Assembly: GCA_022837485.1 (NCBI GenBank)
Contig: JALHHH010000052.1
Span: forward strand, 1 to 18,685
Length of the DNA: 18,685 nt
Direction: 5' to 3'
DNA from: Bacteroidales bacterium
GTDB taxonomy: Bacteria; Bacteroidota; Bacteroidia; Bacteroidales; Lentimicrobiaceae
Shown here: in pieces, positions 7,732 through 13,609 of the stretch
How the letters are laid out: each line of letters opens with the position of its first letter
Position numbering within the stretch: the first letter of the stretch is position 1
Notes under the pieces: generated by a model
Told to the model about the DNA's origin: nothing
The model's input: only the letters and a program-made list of their open reading frames with translations
Databases searched by the model: none
Made by a program: the position numbers and the translations under genes

Positions 7732-8955
7732 TTATTCGAAAGCCAGTATTGATTTTTTAATGCGGCCGATTGCCTCACGCAGTTGTCCCTCGGTGATCAC
7801 AAGCGGAGGCGCAAAGCGGATGATATCGCCGTGAGTAGGCTTGGCAAGAACGCCGTTTTCCTTCATCTTAACGCAAACATCCCAGGCTTCTTTTCCATTC
7901 TTGGGACGAATAACCACTGCATTCAGAAGTCCCTTTCCGCGCACCAGTGCAATCATATCCGATTTCACCGAAGCCATCTCTTCACGGAAGATCTTTCCGA
8001 GGTACTCGGCACGTTCGGCAAGCTTTTCATCCTTTACAACCTCGAGCGCTTCCATTGCAACGCGGGCAGCCACCGGATTTCCTCCGAAGGTTGAGCCGTG
8101 TTCTCCGGGTTTGATGCAGAGCATGATATGGTCATCTGCCAGAACCGCCGATACGGGATAAACACCACCGGAAATCGCTTTTCCAAGAATAAGAATATCG
8201 GGACGTACGTTCTCATGGTCGCAGGCAAGAAGTTTACCCGTACGAGCAATACCGGTCTGTACTTCGTCGGCAATAAAGAGAACATTTTTCTCTTTACACA
8301 TTGCTGCAGCCTTTGAAAGATAACCCTCATCGGGAACAAAAACTCCGGCCTCACCCTGGATGGGCTCAACCAGAAAACCTGCAACGTTGGGATCCTCGAG
8401 AGCCTTCGACAGCGCAGTCAGATCGTTGTATGGTATTTTAACGAATCCGGGAGTGAAAGGGCCAAATCCACCATAGGAATCGGGATCGCTCGACATGGAG
8501 ACTACCGTAATGGTTCTTCCATGGAAATTGCCTTCACATACAATAATTTTAGCCTGATTCTCGGGAACACCTTTTTTCAGGTAGGCCCATTTACGGCAAA
8601 GTTTAAGCGCAGTCTCATCTGCTTCGGCACCGGTATTCATGGGCAATACTTTCTCGTAACCAAAATATTCGGTAACGTATTTTTCATAAACACCCAGTGA
8701 ATCGTTGAAAAATGCCCTTGAAGTCAGGGTCATTTTTGAAGCCTGATCCACCATGGCCTTAATAATTCTGGGATGACAATGACCTTGGTTGACAGCCGAA
8801 TAAGCCGACAGAAAATCGAAATACTCATTTCCTTCTACGTCCCATACAAGGGCACCCTCACCTTTCGCCAAAACCACAGGCAGCGGATGATAATTGTGCG
8901 CACCGTACTTGTCTTCCAGTTGCATCAATTGTTCAGATGACAGTCTTTCATTCAT
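7732..8955 (-). CDS. rocD: Ornithine--oxo-acid aminotransferase
   Basis: PLP-dependent class III transaminase converting ornithine and 2-oxoglutarate to glutamate-5-semialdehyde and glutamate in the cytoplasm, linking arginine/ornithine and proline metabolism. Numbering from the chosen ATG gives 407 residues, the usual length. Signatures are the N-terminal YGAHNYHPLPVVL and FLSAYSAVNQGHCHP typical of ornithine aminotransferases, MNTGAEADETALK, the PLP-contacting DEVQTG (Asp230) and the Schiff-base lysine in ILGKAISGG (Lys259). GEHGSTFGGNPVA follows. The start is placed at the ATG at 8955, not at an upstream in-frame TTG (8994), because the -7 box at 9002-9009 predicts transcription starting at about 8995, at or after that TTG. 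The neighbours are not ornithine genes and it appears to be monocistronic. Confidence 0.95.
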   Translation of the reverse strand: MNERLSSEQLMQLEDKYGAHNYHPLPVVLAKGEGALVWDVEGNEYFDFLSAYSAVNQGHCHPRIIKAMVDQASKMTLTSRAFFNDSLGVYEKYVTEYFGYEKVLPMNTGAEADETALKLCRKWAYLKKGVPENQAKIIVCEGNFHGRTITVVSMSSDPDSYGGFGPFTPGFVKIPYNDLTALSKALEDPNVAGFLVEPIQGEAGVFVPDEGYLSKAAAMCKEKNVLFIADEVQTGIARTGKLLACDHENVRPDILILGKAISGGVYPVSAVLADDHIMLCIKPGEHGSTFGGNPVAARVAMEALEVVKDEKLAERAEYLGKIFREEMASVKSDMIALVRGKGLLNAVVIRPKNGKEAWDVCVKMKENGVLAKPTHGDIIRFAPPLVITEGQLREAIGRIKKSILAFE

Positions 8956-9001
8956 GACATTAGATTTTATAGTGTTAAACGTTGGATCCGGCAATATTCG
9001 G

Positions 9002-9009
9002 CAAAGATA
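9002..9009 (-). promoter_or_regulatory. Promoter -7 box of rocD
   Basis: Minus-strand TATCTTTG matches TAnnTTTG exactly, 46 nt upstream of the chosen ATG. The expected -33 position (about 9029-9032) has only TTTTCATT-like sequence and is occupied by an 8-bp direct repeat (9023-9044), which suggests the promoter may depend on a regulator. Confidence 0.65.
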
Positions 9010-9022
9010 GAACTTTAAGTAT

Positions 9023-9044
9023 GCGCTGAATGAAAAGCGCTGAA
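9023..9044. repeat. Direct repeat GCGCTGAA overlapping the rocD -33 region
   Basis: GCGCTGAA at 9023-9030 and again at 9037-9044, start-to-start spacing 14 bp, with TGAAAA between. Each copy contains most of the palindrome AGCGCT. Its position over the rocD -33 element makes it a candidate operator. The short length means chance is possible. Confidence 0.35.
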
Positions 9045-9278
9045 ATTTTGTTATTTAATGGTTTTATCAAATAAATATAACTCTTTAACATAACCGGCGG
9101 TCCCCGGGTTAGTGTAAATACAAGCTTAATAATGCCCTGAGAAGTTGCAGGTTCCTCAGGCCATTTTCTGATTTCCGGATTAAAATCAAACGAAATACAG
9201 CGGTGATTTCACCTGCAGGAATATTCAATGCAAAGTAAGGGCAGGTATTGTTTCTGTTCCTACTGCTGACGGCAACAG
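9045..9278. other. Noncoding gap between rocD and ccmE
   Basis: No supported gene lies here. An inverted repeat TTTCTGTT (9251-9258) / AACAGAAA (9274-9281) and a distant pair TGCAGGT / ACCTGCA (about 9145 and 9208) were seen, without a promoter match or T-run that would give them a role. Sequence composition is not unlike the other spacers of the window. Confidence 0.5.
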
Positions 9279-9318
9279 AAAAAAAAATTATGCCAATCCG
9301 CGATAAAGATTATCGGAT
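9279..9318 (-). terminator. Possible terminator of ccmE / the purA-ccm transcript
   Basis: On the minus strand a hairpin forms from ATCCGATAA (complement of 9310-9318) and TTATCGCGGAT (complement of 9296-9306), with a 3-nt loop and a 2-nt bulge. An 8-nt spacer precedes a run of nine T (complement of 9279-9287). It lies about 53 nt after the ccmE stop. The stem is AT-rich and the spacer long, so it is weaker than the other terminators here. Confidence 0.45.
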
Positions 9319-9370
9319 GCAAAGGGTCTTAAACCAGAAACTCAGGTTAAAAATCAGAGAGGTTGCAGGA

Positions 9371-9790
9371 TTATTCGTTACCAATAACGAATTTCGTCTC
9401 CTCAAACCCTTCCGGAACCTGGTCGCTGTTGTATTTCGACGGGCATTTAAGATTCATCTTATGTGCCGAAAAATGACCGTCTTTCATTTTTCCGATCACA
9501 ACCAGCTGATCCAGTTTCTCAAAATCCTGAGGCTTTGTATCGCTGTAACGCACAAGCATCTCAACGCCTTCGTTGTCGAGCATGTAAAATGAAAAGCTGT
9601 TGGCATCTTTCATCGCATCGTATTCAACAGGCCTGTCCGGGCTCAGTGTTCCGATCACATGATACTCGCGTCCGGGGTGTTCGGAAGCCTCTTCAAATCC
9701 GGCATAGGTGGATGAGTTCATCGAAAGGCTCATCACAACACCTATAGCGGCAACCACAACAATAAGGGCCAGAATGTGTATCTTCTTCAT
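9371..9790 (-). CDS. ccmE: Cytochrome c maturation protein CcmE, cysteine (CXXXY) variant
   Basis: Periplasmic, membrane-anchored heme chaperone that holds heme covalently and passes it to the cytochrome c synthase CcmF. The 139-residue product has one N-terminal membrane anchor (about 4-23), a beta-barrel core, and the C-terminal heme region. The segment GHFSAHKMNLKCPSKY aligns with the family segment ending LAKHDENY in E. coli. The usual heme-binding His is therefore replaced by Cys116, with Tyr120 kept, giving C-P-S-K-Y (CXXXY). This is the variant known from Desulfovibrio and some archaea, where heme is bound through cysteine. The gene is the last of the ccm group, 65 nt after the ccmD-like gene, and has a near-consensus promoter of its own in that gap. 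No ccmF follows. Confidence 0.9.
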   Translation of the reverse strand: MKKIHILALIVVVAAIGVVMSLSMNSSTYAGFEEASEHPGREYHVIGTLSPDRPVEYDAMKDANSFSFYMLDNEGVEMLVRYSDTKPQDFEKLDQLVVIGKMKDGHFSAHKMNLKCPSKYNSDQVPEGFEETKFVIGNE

Positions 9791-9814
9791 AGCTCAGTTC
9801 TTTATATGCAGATA

Positions 9815-9847
9815 CAAAGATACAGGAAATCTGTTCCGGTAAACAAA
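9815..9847 (-). promoter_or_regulatory. Internal promoter for ccmE
   Basis: On the minus strand TTTG (complement of 9844-9847), then 21 bp, then TATCTTTG (complement of 9815-9822), matching the Bacteroidota consensus well. Transcription would start near 9808, about 18 nt before the ccmE ATG. It sits between the ccmD-like stop and the ccmE start, so ccmE can be expressed apart from purA-ccmBCD. Confidence 0.6.
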
Positions 9848-9855
9848 TACCTGAA

Positions 9856-10011
9856 TTATTCCTGCTCTTTACGTTTAAGCTCCTCCATCATTTCGCTCTG
9901 CTTTTTCTCTATGCGGCTCAGCTTGCGGTCAAGTAAAAATAGGTAGACAGCAAGTCCGGTAAAAATTATGGCCATTACAATAGCCACCACGAAGAATTTA
10001 TCGCTTTCCAT
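9856..10011 (-). CDS. ccmD: CcmD-like small membrane protein
   Basis: A 51-residue reading frame, too short for routine gene calling. It has one hydrophobic segment (about 6-27, FFVVAIVMAIIFTGLAVYLF) followed by a charged, coiled-coil-prone tail (LDRKLSRIEKKQSE...). This is the layout of CcmD, a single-pass protein that in other bacteria joins CcmC and CcmABC and helps release heme-loaded CcmE. It starts 6 nt after the ccmC stop and lies between ccmC and ccmE, the canonical place for ccmD. Sequence similarity in this family is always low, so the name rests mainly on size, topology and position. Confidence 0.8.
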   Translation of the reverse strand: MESDKFFVVAIVMAIIFTGLAVYLFLLDRKLSRIEKKQSEMMEELKRKEQE

Positions 10012-10017
10012 CGTTAT

Positions 10018-10689
10018 TTACTGATTATTAAGTTTAACACCCTGAACTAAAGCCCTTCGGCGGTTATGAAGCTGAAGCAGCCAGAAGGCAATAAGGATCC
10101 ATCCGATGGCTGCAGGGTAAAATACCATGCGCATCAGAGGATCAAGTCCTTCCATGGTTGAAGTATTGCCTCCCTTTCCGGGATGCAGACTGCTGTCGGC
10201 CAGGCGGGGCAGCACTCCAAGGAATATCACCAGAAGCATAAAGGCAAAAATGTTATACACAGCTGAAATTCGCGCACGCATGGCCGACTCGTCGATGGAT
10301 CCCCTTAGCACCACATAGGCAAGATATGCCATCATACTTACGGCTGCGCCATTCAGCTGTGGATCGTTGGTCCAGAAATCGCCCCAGGTAAAACGGGCCC
10401 AGATCATTCCGGTTAACAAACCCAAACTGCCCATAAAAAGTCCCGTATTGGCAGCACCTGAGGCAATCAGGTCGTCTTTCATCCTGAAACCCGATAAATA
10501 CCGGACACTGAAGACCAGAGAAGTTCCCAGCATAAAAAACATGCTGAACCACATGGGAACATGGTAAAACAGATTCCGGATGGTCTGATGGATAACCGGT
10601 AAGGCCGGAACATCAATCAGCAGTCCGGCAATTATGGAATACAGCACAAGGAAAACACCCAGGAACTTCCACCACATTGTTTTTATCAT
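10018..10689 (-). CDS. ccmC: Heme-handling membrane protein CcmC (cytochrome c biogenesis)
   Basis: Polytopic inner-membrane protein that binds heme at its outer face and loads it onto CcmE. The 223-residue product has six predicted membrane helices, the His-containing loop FYHVPMW (His43), the tryptophan-rich WWD-type segment TWGDFWTNDPQLN (102-113) and a second periplasmic His in SLHPG (His169). In the common form of the motif the stretch reads WGxxWxWDPR. Here the residue before Asp is Asn (WTNDPQ), so the last Trp is absent. It begins 18 nt after ccmB and ends 6 nt before the ccmD-like gene, clearly one operon. Confidence 0.93.
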   Translation of the reverse strand: MIKTMWWKFLGVFLVLYSIIAGLLIDVPALPVIHQTIRNLFYHVPMWFSMFFMLGTSLVFSVRYLSGFRMKDDLIASGAANTGLFMGSLGLLTGMIWARFTWGDFWTNDPQLNGAAVSMMAYLAYVVLRGSIDESAMRARISAVYNIFAFMLLVIFLGVLPRLADSSLHPGKGGNTSTMEGLDPLMRMVFYPAAIGWILIAFWLLQLHNRRRALVQGVKLNNQ

Positions 10690-10707
10690 CGTTTCACGAT
10701 TTTCAGG

Positions 10708-11364
10708 TTAATCCCTCCACAGATAGGGGAATAATATTACAGCTAAGACTACAATTACGAGATCAATCAAACCAATGGCCGACAGCAAACGTAAAATAAC
10801 GCCGGCTTCCACAACCTCCTTCAGTGACGTTTGCGATGCTTTGACCAACAAAAGAAGCAACGGCAGAACTATGGGAAAACCAAGAATTGCCATAAGTGCA
10901 GCATTATTCCCCGACCGCGATGCTATAGCCGAAACCATGGTCAGAGCCGATGCCAGCCCCGCCGATCCCAGTAAAAAGGCTGGAATAAAAAGCCATGGGT
11001 ACAAAGGCGGCATTCCCATAAAAACAGAGAATAATCCCAGGCTAAGTATACCAAGAATCAGCATCAGAAGGGTATTGTAGACCATTTTTGAAATTATCAC
11101 CGACAAGGGTGATGCCAGCGTAAAATAATAAAGTCGCCGCGAAGAGCTTTCCTGATTGAAACTCTTCGAAACTGCATTAAAGGCGGCAAAAAGAAGGATA
11201 ATCCAAAAAAGAGCGATCCAGGTTTTCTCGTCAATGATACGGCCAAAGCAAAGCTGAACAACAAAGATGGTTGAAAAAACGTAGAGTAATATGCCGTTTA
11301 TGGCATATCGCTGCCGGATTTCCAGCCTGAAGTCCTTAAGTATTAGTTCGTTTACTTCTTTCAA
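10708..11364 (-). CDS. ccmB: Heme exporter membrane subunit CcmB
   Basis: Membrane subunit of the CcmABCD ABC complex, which uses ATP through CcmA to release holo-CcmE from CcmC. The 218-residue product begins NELILKDFRLEIRQRYAING, a typical cytoplasmic N-terminus of the CcmB family, and has six hydrophobic segments ending at FPYLWRD. The start is TTG at 11362-11364. An in-frame TAA lies at 11374-11376 with no ATG or GTG between, and the next Met is about 90 residues into the protein, so TTG is the only workable start. It begins 2 nt after the purA stop, so translation is probably coupled to purA. No ccmA is found in this window. Confidence 0.9.
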   Translation of the reverse strand: MKEVNELILKDFRLEIRQRYAINGILLYVFSTIFVVQLCFGRIIDEKTWIALFWIILLFAAFNAVSKSFNQESSSRRLYYFTLASPLSVIISKMVYNTLLMLILGILSLGLFSVFMGMPPLYPWLFIPAFLLGSAGLASALTMVSAIASRSGNNAALMAILGFPIVLPLLLLLVKASQTSLKEVVEAGVILRLLSAIGLIDLVIVVLAVILFPYLWRD

Positions 11365-11366
11365 AA

Positions 11367-12680
11367 CTAGTCGTTACGCTGACCCGAAAAATTCCGGATT
11401 ATGGTTTGATCACGGTTAGGCCCGGTTGAGATAACCGAGACTGGCAATTCCAATGCATCACCAATGGCTTCAGTGTACTTTCTGAATGCTTCAGGCAAAG
11501 CCTCCCAGGTTTTGATATTACTTATAGGCATATTCCATCCCGGGATTGATTTTAACACCGGAACGATGGAATGGTTCATGGTTTCATAGCCCGGAAAATC
11601 AAGAATCTGCTCCCCGATCCGATACCCTGTGCAAACCTCAACGGTATCAAACGTATCAAGGACGTCTGACTTCATCATAACCAGATCGGTAACCCCGTTA
11701 AGCATTACCGTATAGCGCAGGGCCGGAAGGTCAAGCCAGCCACAGCGCCTCGGACGGCCTGTGGTGGATCCGAATTCATTACCGTTTTTTCGAAGCATTT
11801 CACCCGTTTCATCAAAGAGCTCGGAAGGAAAAGGACCGCTGCCAACCCGGGTACAATATGCCTTGAATACGCCAAATACCCTGCCAACATTACGGGGCGA
11901 GATGCCGAGTCCGGAACAAACCCCTGCACTGATGGTATTGGAAGAAGTAACGAAAGGATACGTCCCGAAATCAATATCGAGCATAGCGCCCTGGGCTCCT
12001 TCAGCGAGCACCTTCTTACCTTCCTTCAGACACCGATTAATATACACTTCACTGTCGATAAGCGGAATATCGGCAATATATTCAATGCTATCGAACCAGA
12101 ACTTCTCGTATTCTTCATAAGAAATCCCTTCGATACGCAGAATCTCCGGATCCGGATTAAAGGATTCAATCATCCGAAGGTGAAGTGTTTTCAGGTTTTC
12201 ATATTTTTCACGAAAAGTTCCTGCAAGGATATCTCCAATCCTGAGTCCCTGCCGGCGTGTTTTATCGGTATATGCGGGCCCAATCCCCTTAAGTGTCGAT
12301 CCTATTTTTGCCTTTCCTTTGGATGCTTCTTCAACGGCATCAATCAAGCGGTGAGTGGGAAGAATCAGATGAGCTCTTTTGGAAATCATCAGATTTCGCT
12401 CAGGATTTGCTCCTCGCTCCCGAAGTCTTTTCAACTCCCTGGCAAGAATGTAAGGATCCACAATAACCCCATTCCCAATGATATTAACCTTGTCGGGATG
12501 AAAAATGCCGCTGGGTATGGTGTGGAGGATGTGTTTGATTCCGTCAAATTCAAGCGTGTGACCGGCATTCGGGCCACCCTGGAAACGGGCGATAACATCA
12601 TAACCGGGAGTGAGCACATCGGTAATTTTACCCTTACCCTCATCTCCCCATTGAAGGCCAAGCAACACATCAACTTTCAT
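11367..12680 (-). CDS. purA: Adenylosuccinate synthetase
   Basis: Cytoplasmic enzyme joining IMP and aspartate using GTP, the first committed step to AMP. The 437-residue product is of normal length. It has the N-terminal GLQWGDEGKGK (8-18) with catalytic Asp13, RFQGGPNAGHT with catalytic His41, GIGPAYTDKTRR, GAQGAMLDIDFGTYPFVTSS, TTGRPRRCGWLDLPALRY and the C-terminal STGPNRDQT base-binding segment. The ATG at 12680 is supported by the immediate conserved MKVDVLLGLQWG. It lies downstream of spoT and the Fur-family gene on the same strand, with ccmB following after 2 nt. PurA is a known target of inhibition by (p)ppGpp in other bacteria, which gives the nearby spoT a functional connection. Confidence 0.98.
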   Translation of the reverse strand: MKVDVLLGLQWGDEGKGKITDVLTPGYDVIARFQGGPNAGHTLEFDGIKHILHTIPSGIFHPDKVNIIGNGVIVDPYILARELKRLRERGANPERNLMISKRAHLILPTHRLIDAVEEASKGKAKIGSTLKGIGPAYTDKTRRQGLRIGDILAGTFREKYENLKTLHLRMIESFNPDPEILRIEGISYEEYEKFWFDSIEYIADIPLIDSEVYINRCLKEGKKVLAEGAQGAMLDIDFGTYPFVTSSNTISAGVCSGLGISPRNVGRVFGVFKAYCTRVGSGPFPSELFDETGEMLRKNGNEFGSTTGRPRRCGWLDLPALRYTVMLNGVTDLVMMKSDVLDTFDTVEVCTGYRIGEQILDFPGYETMNHSIVPVLKSIPGWNMPISNIKTWEALPEAFRKYTEAIGDALELPVSVISTGPNRDQTIIRNFSGQRND

Positions 12681-12710
12681 TTCACTTGATTTTCTTTATT
12701 ACAAACCAAA

Positions 12711-12736
12711 GGTGAAGGCTATTTACAGACTTCACC
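12711..12736 (-). other. Hairpin in the purA upstream region
   Basis: 7-bp perfect inverted repeat GGTGAAG (12711-12717) / CTTCACC (12730-12736) with a 12-nt loop, 31-56 nt upstream of the purA ATG. No exact -7 box was found between it and the ATG. It could be a 5'-UTR hairpin or an operator; there is no T-run next to it on the minus strand that would make it a terminator. Confidence 0.35.
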
Positions 12737-12843
12737 CCGAACTACTTAAGAATATTTTCAAAAGAGAACCTGTCCGGAATTTTCTGAATAACCAACTTCC
12801 TGTTCCCTCTAAGTTCCTGCTTATACTAATCCGAAGCATCTAT

Positions 12844-12918
12844 CCCGGTTTAACCAGGCACTCCGGTCAGGCAAAAATAATAAATCCGGAGTCACTTCCC
12901 CGGATAAGTTTAAACCGG
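12844..12918. other. Nested inverted repeats in the fur-purA spacer
   Basis: An outer 9-bp pair CCGGTTTAA (12845-12853) / TTAAACCGG (12910-12918) encloses an inner 7-bp pair ACTCCGG (12860-12866) / CCGGAGT (12886-12892). The outer arm touches the stop codon of the Fur-family gene. A T-run is lacking on the minus strand, so it does not look like a terminator. Function unknown: possibly a structured 3'/5' UTR or a degenerate repeat element. Confidence 0.4.
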
Positions 12919-12919
12919 T

Positions 12920-13420
12920 TCAATTACTTGCAGCTTTCTGCTCGTCTTTAACTGCGTTCTGGCTGTCTTTTCCGGCAACAGGTTTCCTGTATCCGAAAAA
13001 GGTAAGGGAATGACTGCTGATGGTAACACCAAGCAATTTTTCAACCGAGGCCTGAATCTCCTGAAGGCGCGGGTCGCAAAACTCAAGCACGCTTCCGTCC
13101 TCCAGATTAATAAAATGATCGTGCTGCTTGAACTTGAACGAACGCTCAAACTGTGAGCAATTATTTCCAAACTGATGCTTGGTAACAAGGTGACAGTTTT
13201 GCAGTAATTCAATGGTATTGTACAACGTTGCCCGGCTCACACGATACTTATTATTCTTCATCTGAATGTAAAGAGTCTCTATATCGAAATGCCCTTCTGT
13301 GGAATAAATCTCCTTCAGAATGGTGAACCGCTCTGGCGTTTTCCGGTGGCCGTTGTTTTCGAGATAATCGGTAAAAATCTTCTTTACCGTTTCAAAATCA
13401 AGTCGGTCATTGTCTCTCAT
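12920..13420 (-). CDS. Fur-family metal/peroxide-responsive transcriptional regulator
   Basis: DNA-binding metalloregulator (Fur/PerR/Zur superfamily). The 166-residue product has an N-terminal winged-helix domain (about 8-85, with NGHRKTPERFTILKEIY, GHFDIETLY, VSRATLYNTIELL) and a dimerisation/metal domain. It includes the HDHFINLEDG segment (His100-Asp101-His102), with Cys115 in EFCDP. The CXXC pair that normally follows HDH in Fur (LDCG region) is replaced by LEDG, so the usual structural zinc site there is missing. Which metal or signal is sensed is therefore not assigned. A longer form starting at GTG 13426 (two more residues) is possible, but ATG 13420 is preferred. It lies between spoT and purA; a repeated element flanks its start. 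Confidence 0.92.
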   Translation of the reverse strand: MRDNDRLDFETVKKIFTDYLENNGHRKTPERFTILKEIYSTEGHFDIETLYIQMKNNKYRVSRATLYNTIELLQNCHLVTKHQFGNNCSQFERSFKFKQHDHFINLEDGSVLEFCDPRLQEIQASVEKLLGVTISSHSLTFFGYRKPVAGKDSQNAVKDEQKAASN

Positions 13421-13423
13421 AAT

Positions 13424-13490
13424 CACTGTATGTTATTGTTTGCCAGCCGAATACATAAAAATAATCCTTTTTGGCAATCACACTGTATGT
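13424..13490. repeat. Repeated CACTGTATGT element at the start of the fur-family gene
   Basis: CACTGTATGT occurs at 13424-13433 (adjoining the start codon) and at 13481-13490. Each is preceded by AATCA, and the starts are 57 bp apart. Between them TTGCCA (13440-13445) and TGGCAA (13472-13477) form an inverted repeat. The arrangement suggests operator sites for a regulator, possibly the Fur-family protein itself, but it is not the classical 7-1-7 Fur/PerR palindrome. Confidence 0.4.
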
Positions 13491-13609
13491 ACCTTCAAAT
13501 TTCCGGATAAAGGTAGTGAATTTATTCTTATTATTATTTGGTATAAATAAAAATAATAGAGCGGGAATGAACCGGCATCGCACCCGTCGCCAGTTATAGA
13601 ACAACAATA

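Noticed and set aside
8956..8994. N-terminal extension of rocD from an in-frame TTG
   Set aside because: The -7 box at 9002-9009 places the transcription start at about this TTG, and the ATG at 8955 begins the family's usual N-terminus.
9248..9592. 114-codon plus-strand open frame overlapping ccmE
   Set aside because: Overlaps the clear ccmE gene and its terminator-like hairpin; the composition is that of a shadow frame.
12180..12689. 169-codon open frame opposite to purA
   Set aside because: Antisense to well-conserved purA sequence, with no promoter or family match.
13561..13607. Resemblance to the 3' half of a minus-strand tRNA gene (GAACCGGCATCGCACC next to CCCGC)
   Set aside because: The putative T-arm and anticodon arm do not pair (several mismatches) and no matching acceptor or D-arm is present. 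At most a degenerate remnant, so no tRNA is called.
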